Position numbers and translations under genes: made by a program
In this document: positions 10,903 through 21,819 of the stretch, piece after piece
How positions within the stretch are numbered: position 1 is the first letter of the stretch
Layout: the number at the start of each line of letters is the position of its first letter
NCBI GenBank assembly: GCA_963921935.1
Contig: OY998184.1
Location: 91,052,364 to 91,116,363 of the forward strand
Direction: 5' to 3'
Origin: Galeruca laticollis
Taxonomy: Eukaryota > Arthropoda > Insecta > Coleoptera > Chrysomelidae
DNA: 64,000 nucleotides
The notes under the pieces: model-generated
The model's database searches: none
Told to the model about the DNA's origin: nothing
The model's input: the letters and a program-made list of their open reading frames with translations, nothing else

Positions 10903-12297
10903 CTATTTAATTTTGTTGATGAGCGTGGTCATCATGCTGAGGACCATACCATTTTGCTGTATGAGTTGGTTGAATAAGTTCCTAAATTCATCCAAGAATT
11001 TGTTTAACACCATAGTTGTATCTGTCTCTTTCAATGTTTCAGCGTAGCTTTTGCCCGTAGTTGTTTGTTGTGTGTTTCTGGCATATGTCTCGTTGTTGTA
11101 AATTGGAGGTACTGTTGATTGTTGCCTATTATTTTTAGTGTTTCCTTTTGATATTTTTAGGTAGTGTTCACAACCCCTATAGTTAGCAGGGTGATTTCCT
11201 CCACATAAGGCACATTTTGCCGGCGTGTCTCTGGTTGTACTACATGTAGTAGTATTATGTGATCCTCCACATTTTACACATATATATGGTTTATTGCAGT
11301 ACGATTTCGAATGACCATACTGCTGGCATCTTGTACATTGTATTATATTGTTTCTCTGAGTGCGAGGGGGTTCTATTTGTACCACCCTGTTTTGCAGGCC
11401 TGTTATTTTATAGATATCTTTATTGTTTTGAGCAGGTTCTAGATCCACAAAGAACAGGTTTAGCGGTTCTTTAGTTGTTCTATGTAGTACATTAGTAATA
11501 TTTCTTACTGTATGTCCTAGTTGCGTCAATTCGCTTTTTATGTCTTCTAGATTTGTTGAGTGATGTAGATATCTTATAACTATCCTGTATGCTCTTTCTT
11601 CTTTTAGTTGGTAAGTATGGTGATATATATTCTTTTCTCTAAATTCCTTGACAAGTTTTCTGTAGGTGTCTGACGTTTTACAGTTTATCTTGACGACATT
11701 ATTGACTAAGGTTTTAGTTTGGTAATCTTGTTTGTTGACTATTTCTTCGATTCTTTTCACCATTTCATTGTAATTTTGCACTCCGTGAACAAATATTGGT
11801 GGAGTTTTTAAAACATTGGTACTTGCCTCTTTTGCATTGTTTGCACCATCTGATTCATTTGGTAATTCTTGGAATTTATTGCTAAGTGTAATTGTATTTT
11901 CAGTTGTCTTTTGTTTATTATTGCACACTTTCTTTCTTTTGTAACTTCTTATTACTTGCCATTCATTGCTGTTTGTCTCATTTACTTCTTCTTCATCCTC
12001 GCTAGTGGATGTCATTCTTTGTATATGGTGTCCCCTCTCTTTATTGTTTGCGTAAATATTGTCTAACATTGGTGGTGGTCCCTGGTTGGTTGTAGCATAG
12101 TTTAAATAGTTTTGAGATGACATTGGTTGATTTATCATAACTGCATTTGAGGGAGTGTACATTTGTGGCTGGTATTGTATTGCATTGTTTGAGTGTTGTA
12201 TTTGGCTATTTAATTGTGGATAACCCTGTATATTAATGTGTTGATGATTTGGTTGCCCGTTATTATCATATCCGATAAGGTTCCCTGGAGAAAACAT
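10903..12297 (-). CDS. Jockey ORF1: gag-like nucleic-acid-binding protein, intact
   Basis: 464 codons. Residues about 1-100 are glutamine/asparagine-rich (MFSPGNLIGYDNNGQPN). A central region of about residues 160-310 matches the PRE_C2HC-type domain common to Jockey gag proteins (YHTYQLKEERAYRIVIRYLH). Then come three zinc knuckles: CTRCQQYGHSKSYC, CVKCGGSHNTTTC and CALCGGNHPANYRGC. It would bind element RNA and escort it to the nucleus. The ATG is followed by TTTTCTCC and preceded by a roughly 180-base leader. It is upstream of and almost touching ORF2. Confidence 0.92.
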   Translation of the reverse strand: MFSPGNLIGYDNNGQPNHQHINIQGYPQLNSQIQHSNNAIQYQPQMYTPSNAVMINQPMSSQNYLNYATTNQGPPPMLDNIYANNKERGHHIQRMTSTSEDEEEVNETNSNEWQVIRSYKRKKVCNNKQKTTENTITLSNKFQELPNESDGANNAKEASTNVLKTPPIFVHGVQNYNEMVKRIEEIVNKQDYQTKTLVNNVVKINCKTSDTYRKLVKEFREKNIYHHTYQLKEERAYRIVIRYLHHSTNLEDIKSELTQLGHTVRNITNVLHRTTKEPLNLFFVDLEPAQNNKDIYKITGLQNRVVQIEPPRTQRNNIIQCTRCQQYGHSKSYCNKPYICVKCGGSHNTTTCSTTRDTPAKCALCGGNHPANYRGCEHYLKISKGNTKNNRQQSTVPPIYNNETYARNTQQTTTGKSYAETLKETDTTMVLNKFLDEFRNLFNQLIQQNGMVLSMMTTLINKIK

Positions 12298-12757
12298 TTT
12301 GTTGTGGTGTTTTTTTTATCACTAACACTTAAGAACTTGTTTTATTGTCTATTAATCACCGCAAAAAATTATCATTTATTATCACCGTAAAATTTAACAT
12401 TATCGTTGTCGGATTCTCGCAGCGCTTCGAATATTTGTCGGTACGTCTTTACGCTACGAAATCTAAAACGAAACTTAAAATATAAGATGACAATAAGTCT
12501 TACAAACTTTACAATGAGATATTTGGTTTCGTTTAAACAATTCTATTTTATGGTGTTACAATTTTAACAACATTAAATAAAAGTAATATTATAAAACGTG
12601 ATATTTTTCTAAACATTTAACAATGTTACAGACATAAAATAAACTACGCTTTTTACTATACAACAATAGGGAACGGATACACAAAGAAATTTATATCTGC
12701 AAATAGCGAGAGACTAGCAATAATTTACACATTTCTAAAAATACAGTAATATATTAT

Positions 12758-14883
12758 AACGGATATGTAAGGTAGAAACATTGTCATGAAACAGAATAAT
12801 TAGAAATTGCTAAATAATAAAACAGTAGACTATACTTTACTAGGATGATAAGAATGAGACATTAAAATTGCTCATGTTTATTAGACAATTGTAAATATCT
12901 TCACTCAATTTGCTAATACAGCTTTTATATAATTTATAATTCAAGGAAACTTTACAACTTGCAAAGAATTAAACAAAAAGAAACATTACCTTTAATCATA
13001 AATCCGAAACCATAGAATAAAGATCATTCATTTGTATCAAATATTTTATAAGAAAATAACATTGAACACATAATCTAAAAAAGAAATAAGAATCAATAAA
13101 TATTCAAAACATAAAGGATATTGTTCAATATTATAACACAATGTTTACAAAGAGATATGGTTAGAATATTTGACGCTGTAATGTCAATATGCCTCAGCGA
13201 CAAACGCTGACATTAGAGTAATTTCATAGAGTAAATAAATAGAAATTGATTAATGAATTTAAAAGAATATAAAATGAATGTAAATAGTCAGAATAGAGAA
13301 TGTTGACAAATTGTTTAAAAGAATTTATGTGAATGGCTAAATACAATCATAACAATAACTAATTGTAATAAGAAAATTAAACTAAACATTGGTATATTAA
13401 AGACTATTGTATATCGCCAGTATAAACTATTCGTCCCATGAATGAACTTTAATATTAAACTAACAATCAAGTGAAACTTATTTTGATATATAAGTAAAGA
13501 TATTTGAGAGTAAATAAAAAATGAAATCATAATTTTGAGTGCGTTAAACAAAGGTGATTGGTTATTCGAGATATGACAGAACAAATTTTCAATCAATAAA
13601 CAAAGTGTAACAAACATTTTCAAAATAGTGAGCTGGAAAAAACAAAAGACTGATTGTTTATTGAAAAAAGTTGAAGAAAAAAGTGTTTGTAGCTTGGCGT
13701 CGGTTCGAGGATGTTGGTTGGAGCAGCATTCCAGAAATTTTGATAAATTATCCCCAAAATCATCATTAAAAAGTAATAAACCACTAACAAAACATACAAC
13801 AGTACTTACCAAATATCTACAGCTAATTTCCCTGAGAGAGAATCAATTTTTCTCAAATTTATCCGACTTTAAACTTTGGAAGCAGCGTTTCAGAGTCCAG
13901 AGAGGCATATCCTGATTCCAGGACACAAGGTCAGTGCGTATTGTTATATAACAAGAGTTAAAGAACTCACTAATTACAATCCAGTGTTTAAAAATCTCAT
14001 GAGTAAAATAAACTTTGCGAAAAAGATCTATCTGAAAAAGAATTATAATAGAGACTTAATATAACTATACAATTAAATAATTTTCAATAATAAATGGCCA
14101 ATCTAAATAGACAAAATTAAATACTTACTCATTTCTAAAAAAACTTAAGAAAGATGCATCTGAATTCATTTATGTAATATTTCAATTCTATGTATATAAA
14201 ACTGATAACTTATTTTTGTACCATATTGTTTCTGTGTTTCTGTATGTATAATTTTTTCCAACATAAATTCTTTTACATGTGCATTACGCATCAAATATTC
14301 GGTGATACAACGGAAAGCACGTTGTAAAATTGTACAGACGCAACGCGTCTATGAAATGCTTCCCTTAACGCATCATCACCTGATGTTTTAAGCATGCGCA
14401 TAGCATGCCATACATAAAATGGATCAATAATTTTAGTTCAGCCATCCATGGGCGTCGTATGATAAATTTTACAATAAAAATTCTCATTATTAAAAAATTA
14501 AATTATGTTTACAAGTAAAGTGTTTCTTTTTATTTAATAACTAAGATATTCACAGCAACAGGAACTCAAAGAGCAGAGAGGGTTTCATGCTCCCAAATCC
14601 GTACAAATCATAGCTATACAAAAATTTAAATCAATAAACAATTTGAGCTAGCCGTATTAACATATTGCACCATAACATATAAAACATCTAAACCAATTTA
14701 TACACAATATATTATAAATATTATAATATACAAATAAAGAATTCCCAATCTTAATTACTACTAATAATAAAATTTTGAAAGAATTTACAGACTAACAAAA
14801 ATATTTTAATGTCTAATAATAAACTGTATATTTCTGAACAACCTATACCAGAAAATAGTGTCCTGAATCATTTTATTTTCCAG
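12758..14883. other. ALG12 intron, no recognisable gene
   Basis: AT-rich sequence up to the final acceptor (TTTTATTTTCCAG, ending at 14883). Open frames of up to 165 codons at 13315-13812 (-) and 95 codons at 13628-13915 (+) overlap each other, resemble nothing I know and have no splice or codon support. I see no transposon ends here. Confidence 0.5.
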
Positions 14884-16756
14884 TTATAGCAAAACGGAAA
14901 ATCTGAAACCCGGAGATTACGATCTCTTTCAATATACTCACCTGATAGCTGAAGGAAAAAGTAAATTTTCACAAAGTTTGAAACCTTACACTGCTACTCA
15001 TGATATATTAGACGTAATAGAAGCTTTCCATCAAATATCTTTCAATTATTTCACAATTCCACCGATAAAAATAAAAACGAAACCGGTACTTTTCATTTTA
15101 AAAAGACGATCAAATTACAAGACTTTTTTGAAGATAGAGGAAGACGATAATTATTCGAAAAGTGAAGAAAATCTAGGAGTGAACAATTTTAAATCAGATC
15201 TCGTTCAAGACGGAATTGAATATATCGAAGATGAAAGTAATTTGGTGGAAAATGAAGATACTAATGATGTATTTAATGATAACTTTATGGATGAAGATTC
15301 GGTTAACGAAAAAAGTTCGCAAGAAGATAATAAAGAAGAATTGAAGAGTGTTGAAGAAGAAAATATCGTACAGGATATCGAAAAAATAAAATCGGAAGAA
15401 AAAGTTGCAGATACTAATGAAGAAATTGAAAAAACCTTGTATATAATAGAAGAAGATAACCGTGAAGATGAAAACGTTATTAAGGAAACAGTGGGGACTA
15501 GGAAATTACAGAAAACTCGTTCAAGCCACATGAAATTAGAGGATAAACAGCAACAGCAAAAATTAACGAAAACGGTTCAAAATGACGAAGAAAACGAAAA
15601 AATGCAATCGGAAGAAGTAGATGCAGATATTAATGAAGAAATTGAAGAAGATGAACGTGAAGATGAAAACGTCGTTAAGGAAATAGTGGGGCCTAGGAAA
15701 TTACAGAAAATTCGATCAAGACAAATGAAAATAGAGGATAAAAAGCTACAGCAAAAATTAACGAAAATAGTCAAAAATTACGAAGAAAACGAAAAAAGTC
15801 AATCGGAAGAAGTAGAAGAGGATACTAAGGAAGAAAATGAAAAAACCTCGTATTTAATTGAAGAAGATGAACGTGAAGATGAAAACATCGTGAAGGAAGT
15901 AGTGGGGGCTAGGAAATTACAGAAAACTCGATCAAGCCACTTGAAATTAGAGGATAAAAAGCAACAGCAAAAATTAACGAAAATAGTCAAAAATGACGAA
16001 GAAAACGAAAAAAGTCAATCGGAAGAAGTAGAAGAGGATACTAAAGAAAAAAATGAAAAAACCTCGTATTTAATTGAAGAAGATAAACGTGAAGATGATG
16101 ACGTTATTAAGGAAATAGTGGGGACTAGTAAATTACAAAAACAAGGTTCAAGACATATCAAATTAGAGGATAAAAAGCAACAGAAAAATGCTGAAAATAA
16201 ACAGCACGTTAAACAAAATATAAGGAAGATAATACAGAAATTTAAAAGGAAACAGTTGTCCGATATAAAAGATCATCCCAAAGAAAATATTAAAAAAATA
16301 ATAGAGGAAAGTAGGGCCGAAGAAGAAAAGGAAGAAATAAGCAAAATCCAACAACAAATCCTAGACTTGATCGAAAATAATCCGAAGATAACGAATAAAG
16401 AATTGATCAAATCGAAATTGGAAGAAACTATAAAAGAAGAATTGGATAACGTTTTCGATCAAAAGAAGACGCAAATCGGTAGAGAATTGAAGAATAAATC
16501 GATAAAAAAAGAAATTAAAAAAAATCTAGTATCAGAAGATCGAAGTGATGAAGAGGGTGAGAAAGGTTTAACCGTTTTTCCTAGTGGTAAGCGATACGTC
16601 GACGAGGATGTCGATAATCAGATATTGGAAGATGAAAAGTTGGCGTTTTATAAGAGGTTTAAGAGAGCCAATGAAAAATTGGAAAATATTCTGATGATTA
16701 TCGATGAGATCGTCGACGCGATTGAAATTATCGATGACGATAATAACGTAAGATAA
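14884..16756 (+). CDS. ALG12: ALG12, last exon with a long charged repeat-bearing extension
   Basis: The acceptor AG at 14882-14883 opens a frame that continues the 4446-4691 exon in phase (W-N-Y-S-K-T-E). The first 75 or so codons are the ordinary ALG12 C-terminus: ENLKPGDYDLFQYTHLIAEG, KPYTATHDILDVIEAF and TIPPIKIKTKPVLFILKRR. Human ALG12 stops a few residues after this point. Here the frame runs on for about 545 more codons to a TAA at 16754-16756. The extension is extremely rich in E, K, D, N and Q, contains four tandem repeats (15410-16201) and then a predicted long helix or coiled coil, and ends in GLTVFPSGKRYVDEDVDNQI and a short hydrophobic-acidic tail (ILMIIDEIVDAIEIIDDD). No stop, splice site or second start separates the parts. 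In GT-C enzymes this end is expected to be lumenal, which is inference. Confidence 0.88.
15410..16201 (+). repeat. Four in-frame tandem repeats in ALG12 extension
   Basis: Units begin at 15410, 15626, 15821 and 16037 with spacings of 216, 195 and 216 bases, all multiples of three. Each carries a cassette of the form REDENVIKE, RKLQKTRSSHMKLED, QQQKLTKIV, DEENEKSQSEEVEED. Unit 2 lacks a seven-residue segment (about 21 bases). The last unit is cut short after KKQQKN. Nucleotide similarity between units is high, so the expansion looks recent compared with the enzyme core. Confidence 0.9.
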
Positions 16757-16793
16757 TGTTTTTTGTTTTTTTTGTGGTTTGTTGATTTTGTTG

Positions 16794-16816
16794 AATAAAA
16801 TTTATTTGAAAATAAA
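16794..16816 (+). terminator. ALG12 polyadenylation signals
   Basis: AATAAA occurs at 16794-16799 and 16811-16816, 38 and 55 bases after the ALG12 stop, followed by a T-rich stretch. The position fits the 3' end of the transcript. Confidence 0.65.
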
Positions 16817-18611
16817 AGTTGTTTTTATTATTCCTGTGTTCCAGGATGTGTGATATTTATTAATATAGGAAAAATTTTAATTCAAAATTAAAAAAAAAAT
16901 TGTTTCAAAATGTTTTTTCGAATTTTTTTTTTCAAATTTACTATCAATTTTTTTTAATTTCTTCTCACTTTTATTTTTCAAATTTCTCTCTCTTCTTTAT
17001 CGGTCCCTTATATATTAATGCCTTTTTCACTAGATAATTCTAGATTACAAAAACAATTGGCTCTGGCATTTTCTAGACAAGACTGGTCACAAAAACAATG
17101 TCTAGATAAGATAGTCACAATTCGTAAACAATTCTAAGAAATCCCTGCGCATCCTCCATAATTTTAACTTTGATACCTGGCTTAGACAGGGTCGGATTTA
17201 GGGACTATACCAGTGTGCTGTTTCGTAATAATATTTCCATAACAGTTTCTTTATACAAAGTCACTTACTAGATTATTATTATATATCCGAACTTCAAATT
17301 GATAGGGTTTTACATAAAATTTAATATTAAATAAAACAGGTTTTGAAAAATATGAATTTCGTTTCATTTTATGAGGGTTTTAATAAAATTACAAAAGTTT
17401 GTTCTCTTTAACTGTGGACACACTATACTATAAATTTTTGTAGAGTGTAACGAAAAATACTTCAAATTTCGAGTGGCGCAGATTGAATTGTTGAAATAAG
17501 TAGGGGCCCCTTCGAAATTTATGTCCAAGTTGTCTGATTGTAATAAAAATACAAAAAAATCTCAGTGAATAACGAATATGGGAACTGTATAAACGACGTT
17601 AGAATCTAAATTAATAAAAATTTTGTGGTATGGAAATAAATAAGACAAAATAACATCCAAATATACGCCATTTTATTATAGCTCTAACAAAAATCCAAAA
17701 AAGTATAATACAAAATGCTATAACTACGTATAATGTTCTTTATACACAACAAATATATGTAACAACTAATGTAAATAAATATTTTTATGCATAACTATTT
17801 AAAGAGGGGGTAAGGTAAAGGAGGTATTGCTATTTCTGATTCATACAATTTTTTAAAAGATTTCTGATAGATTGTTATGTCCAGATAACGGAAAATATTT
17901 TATAACTATCTACCCAAAATTTATTAGAGAATATAATTGGACATGAGACTCTACAAAAAAGAGGAGCAATTTTAACACCACCTTGAGTATGGGAAAGCCA
18001 GGATTCAAAATATTTTGTATATATTTATATTTTCAAAGCGTTCAGCTGTATATAAAAGTTCTTAATAAAATTTTCGTATACATTTCTAATATTTTTCTAT
18101 CTATGCCATTTTCTTATATCCTCGTCAGTTTTTTCTCTAAGGAGGTACTTAAAAACTTCAAAAATAAATTTGTGTTCGAAACACACGATAATCTACACTA
18201 TCAGGGTCCCGTTCCACCTTGCATTTTGTCAAACAGCTTTACTTTCCACAAACGCCAACGTAAATTGAAAAGTGCCAAAATTTTGCAACATATTTTATCA
18301 ATGTACTCTACAATTATAAACGAAAGGTCAAGTAAAAAATCGAATATCAAAACTTGAAAAATTGATCGCAAAGTGTTGTTTTTGTCACTTTTCATATTGT
18401 GTAAAGTTAAGTATAAAAGATGCTGGAATAAATATTTACTACTGATAATCAGGAAAACAATGAAAGGCCGATATTCAATAAATTTATTCAAAGTATCAAA
18501 GAATTGCAGTACCCAAACGTCCAAATTAAAACTGGCAACGGCAATGCAATCAACTACGTTCAAATTTGTTTAACATCTCCTCCTTGTTGATCTTGTCAAA
18601 TATATGGACAA
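16817..18611. other. Intergenic, no recognisable gene
   Basis: AT-rich DNA downstream of ALG12. Overlapping open frames at 17983-18357 (+) and 18201-18563 (-) match nothing I recognise and cover each other on opposite strands. I see no terminal repeats. Confidence 0.45.
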
Positions 18612-19249
18612 TACCTTAATGTCATTTACAAGAAAAGAATTTCTCAAGCGTGCTTATGATTTGGCAGTAAATTTACTATAGATTCAATATTCACACGAAA
18701 ACTGTAGGGAAGTATATCTACTTTGGATTTTCAAAGCACCATCTGGATCTATCATTGCGGTCGCCAATAAGTACTAGCGTCTCGTGTACCCATAAAAATG
18801 AAAAAAGTATTATATCATTAAGGAAAAAGACATGTTGGAAAAATGACGTCAGCTGAAAGAAGACTGAATATTACCGTTATTACTTGTATGAACGTCACAG
18901 ATGATCCCTCCACTACTTATATTTAAGAAGCAAAGTTTGAATCGATGCACAAAATAAAACAATAGGAGTGACACAAACCAATGGTTGTGTATTTCTAACA
19001 TGGCTTCAACATTTTGTATAACATACCCACCCAACTAAATTTAAGCCCATTCTTCTAAATTTGGACGGATCTAAAGATCTTCAAGGTAATCATATCCACA
19101 TGCTGAGCATTTCGTCGCACAAAATTCAGCCACTGGATAGAACGCTCATGAATCCTTTTAAATTATTCTACAATGAAGCTTATTCTATGTGTATAAGATC
19201 TCATCCTGTTGCAAGAATAGGGCAATATGACACAGCACAGACTGTCTAG
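18612..19249 (+). pseudogene. pogo/Tigger-like transposase relic
   Basis: Pieces of a CENP-B/DDE_1 transposase in order but in changing frames: FTRKEFLKRAYDLAVNLL (end of the HTH region, about 18630), FGFSKHHLDLSLRSPISTS (about 18725), TSAERRLNITVITCMNVT (about 18845), TWLQHFV stop HTHPTKF, PILLNLDGSKDLQGN with the second catalytic aspartate (about 19050), then SSHKIQPLDRTLMNPFKLFY. Several stops and shifts make it a dead copy. It ends just before the Penelope insertion at 19310. Confidence 0.8.
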
Positions 19250-19309
19250 ATGAAACACTTTCACTTAAAAAATCGCACAGACCAAACTAATGGAAATATA
19301 CTCATAATA

Positions 19310-20786
19310 GTGTTTTTAAATGAAACTCGAGGTCTCTAGTTAATTCCACAATATAATACAAGTTATTGAAAATTCTAAAAAATTGACAATTGTTTCGATA
19401 AATCAATATCATCGTCAGAATGACAGAAGTTACATTTCATTTTATGCCTACCTGATGTTTAGTAGTTATTTTTGGCTAGACCAAGAAGTAACCTAGCTTG
19501 TGATTGGCTTAATATATGTTTATAGAAAAAAGAAGAAGATGTGATATGACAAATATTGAAGCTTAGATATTATTAGCCCTATGGTGATATCCTGGATATC
19601 ATTTTTCCAATTAAGATCAGTATAACTGTGCAATGATATAGAAAACCAGGAAAACTATATCTGCTGATCTTTACAATAATTATCACTTAAGAAGACAGTT
19701 TATTAGTGGAGAATTCCCTAGATTTAACTGTTCATTGACAACTTCATATTGTGGGTTTCTTAAATGTCTTCTAATTTCCAGTTCTTCAAGGAAATCCAGT
19801 TCTTGTTTCTTTTCACAAATATGCAGTACTTCTAGTTCTGTGTTAGGTGTCAATGAATGATTGGTGTCAAGTAGATGTTTTGCATAGTGGGATTTATCTG
19901 GTTGTTTTAATCTGTATGCTCGTAAGTGCTCACTGTATCGTACTTCAAAATTCCTAAGGGTCTGACCCAAATAGACAGCATTACATTCTGGACATTTGAG
20001 TTTATATATACCTGACTTCTTTAATAGTGGTATTTTTGTTTTTACATTTAACAATTTTGTACTAACGTTACTTTCTGTTTTAAAAGAAATTGTTGTATTC
20101 GTTGCTGAAGATATTATTATTAGAAATATTTCCTGCATATGTGATGGTTTTATAAGTTTTAATTTCATCAGCTTGTTTAGGATATATTAGTTGTAATGCC
20201 ACTTTTTTCTCTTTTTTACTAATTAGCCTATTTATCATATCTAATGGATAACCGTTAGATGTTGCTATTTGTCTAATTAGAAGACATTTAAGAAACCCAC
20301 AATATGAAGTTGTCAATGAACAGTTAAATCTAGGGAATTCTCCACTAATAAACTGTCTTCTTAAGTGATAATTGTAAAGATCAGCAGATATAGTTTTCCT
20401 GGTTTTCTATATCATTGCACAGTTATACTGATCTTAATTGGAAAAATGATATCCAGGATATCACCATAGGGCTAATAATATCTAAGCTTCAATATTTGTA
20501 ATATCACATCTTCTTCTTTTTTCTATAAACATATATTAAGCCAATAACAAGTTAGGTTACTTCTTGGTCTAGCCAAAAATATAACTACTAAACATCAGGT
20601 AGGCATAAAATGAAATGTAACTTCTGTCATTCTGACGATGATATTGATTTATCGAAACAATTGTCAATTTTTTATAATTTTCAATAACTTGTATTATATT
20701 GTGGAATTAACTAGAGACCTTGAGTTTCATTTAAAAACACTAATATAAGCATATTCCACGAAGTAAGGGCCGAGACAGTCAATTTC
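19310..20786. mobile_element. Penelope-like element, head-to-head inverted pair, 14-bp TSD
   Basis: ATATACTCATAATA at 19296-19309 recurs exactly at 20787-20800. Between them lie a minus-strand Penelope copy (19310-20280) and a plus-strand copy of the same 3' region (20281-20786), joined inside coding sequence. The two 3' tails therefore face outward as inverted repeats of about 480 bases (AGAGACCTTGAGTTTCATTT at the right, its complement at the left). The right end is about 40 bases longer, ending in the terminal motif CGAAGTAAGGGCCGAGACAG. Confidence 0.85.
19683..20316 (-). pseudogene. Penelope polyprotein C-terminus (RT tail plus GIY-YIG endonuclease), frameshifted
   Basis: The upper frame (20316-20080) gives RQIATSNGYPLDMINRLISK and KKVALQLIYPKQADEIKTYK. 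A deletion of about 14 bases near 20125 shifts into the lower frame, which encodes the GIY-YIG nuclease: SGIYKLKCPECNAVYLGQTL, RNFEVRYSEHLRAYRLKQ and HLLDTNHSLTPNTELEVL. It ends in NSPLINCLLK at 19683. The catalytic GIY...VYLG and the downstream arginine and glutamate are present. The reverse-transcriptase active site is absent because the copy is 5' truncated at about 20280, so it could not transpose by itself. Confidence 0.88.
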
Positions 20787-20800
20787 ATATACTCATAATA

Positions 20801-21819
20801 TGAAATAGTACTCTTATAGGTATATTTTACAAGGGAAAAATCGAGAATGAACCACACGTTCGAATTTCCGAAATACTAAGCGTCAAAGTCTAGATATCGA
20901 AATATTCCTGTTTACTAAAAACATATCTTCTTCCATCTATTATATCGGATGTTACAAATACCGTAATTATCGATATAGAAGACTTTTCCAATCCAACAAA
21001 TCATGATACTGATGAAGCTTCTATACAAAAGGTATGTAAGTAGCATAAACGCTCAGGATCTGAGATTGATGAACCACCTACCTAAGTCCACACCATACCA
21101 TTACCAGATAAACAAAGCGCAAATCATAGAACAGGTGAAACTTCTATGGAAATGGATTAAATGGAAACGAACTATGAATAATAAACAAATTCATTTTCGT
21201 CAAAGTTTGTCCCATACCATCAACATCTAGGCATCTTATTCTACTTCATTTTCTCCGAATATTGCGGCTGAAAAAAGTGAATTGGGTCCATAGTCGACTT
21301 CCGTTTCCTAAATCCATATTAATAATCACCTATATTTCTTGTCTCTTTCCTTTAAAATTATAGTAAAAATGTAATAGGTAGAGTTTAATAATAATATTCT
21401 TTTTACTAATTTCCTTGAGCATGGTTCTTGTTTTTTATGAATCCTTCAGTTCGATTTTAGAATTTATGTTTCTTTTTTTTTGTCGAGCTCTTGGTAATAC
21501 CGCAACCATTCCTTTCCTCAAAAATAAATGTTCCCTTCGCCTATGTCCCTATTTTTTACCTAGCAAAAATAGACAATAACTTTCGATATGAAGCATTATG
21601 AATTGAAGACTTGTCATGGCATAGATACTTCTTGATTTACATTTTATTTTCGGAAACTGGAATAGTAAACTACATTAAGCTAGTGTGCAGATCAACTTCC
21701 ATCCCATCTTCAAAATCCTAAGGTAGATGAGATTGTTTTAAACTCGACTATTTCTTTTAATACAATTATTATTATTATAATTAAACCCCAAACTACAGTC
21801 AAATTTTTTTCTATCATAA
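20801..21819. other. Intergenic, no recognisable gene
   Basis: AT-rich sequence after the Penelope pair. A 75-codon open frame at 21003-21230 (+) has no recognisable motif. Confidence 0.4.

Larger units (their letters stand above)
8101..12476 (-). mobile_element. Full-length Jockey-clade non-LTR retrotransposon
   Basis: AAAATATAAGAT at 8089-8100 is repeated exactly at 12477-12488, giving a 12-bp target duplication. The low-coordinate end is a short A-tract on the element strand (8101-8108 as T). The 4376-bp element contains two adjacent open frames in the order gag-like ORF1 then ORF2, a roughly 180-base 5' leader and a roughly 130-base 3' tail. The exact duplication and both open frames suggest recent insertion. 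It lies antisense in the ALG12 intron. Confidence 0.93.
5031..12757. repeat. Inverted repeat in ALG12 intron, split by a hAT and a Jockey insertion
   Basis: The left arm (5031-5209 continued at 7797-7841) reads TTACTGTATTTTTAGAAATG, then TTGTTAAAATTGTAACACCA and GATTGTAAAGTTTGT. The same blocks occur in order as reverse complement between 12757 and about 12484. Arms match at roughly 80% by eye with indels. The hAT (5210-7788) interrupts the left arm. The Jockey element (8101-12476) inserted at the inner edge of the right arm. A second, weaker inverted match joins about 5015-5035 to about 14725-14745 (motif GATTGGGAATTCTT). Without the two insertions the arms would be only about 250 bases apart. 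Confidence 0.7.

Noticed and set aside
13315..13915. A 165-codon minus frame and an overlapping 95-codon plus frame in the ALG12 intron
   Set aside because: They overlap on opposite strands, are of simple hydrophobic or charged composition, and match no family I recognise.
15205..15990. Three minus-strand open frames (serine/phenylalanine-rich) opposite the ALG12 repeats
   Set aside because: They are antisense shadows of the Glu/Lys-rich coding repeats (GAA/AAA codons read backwards as TTC/TTT), with no independent motif.
17983..18563. Frames of 124 (+) and 120 (-) codons downstream of ALG12
   Set aside because: Mutual antisense overlap, no recognisable domain, no splice or promoter context.
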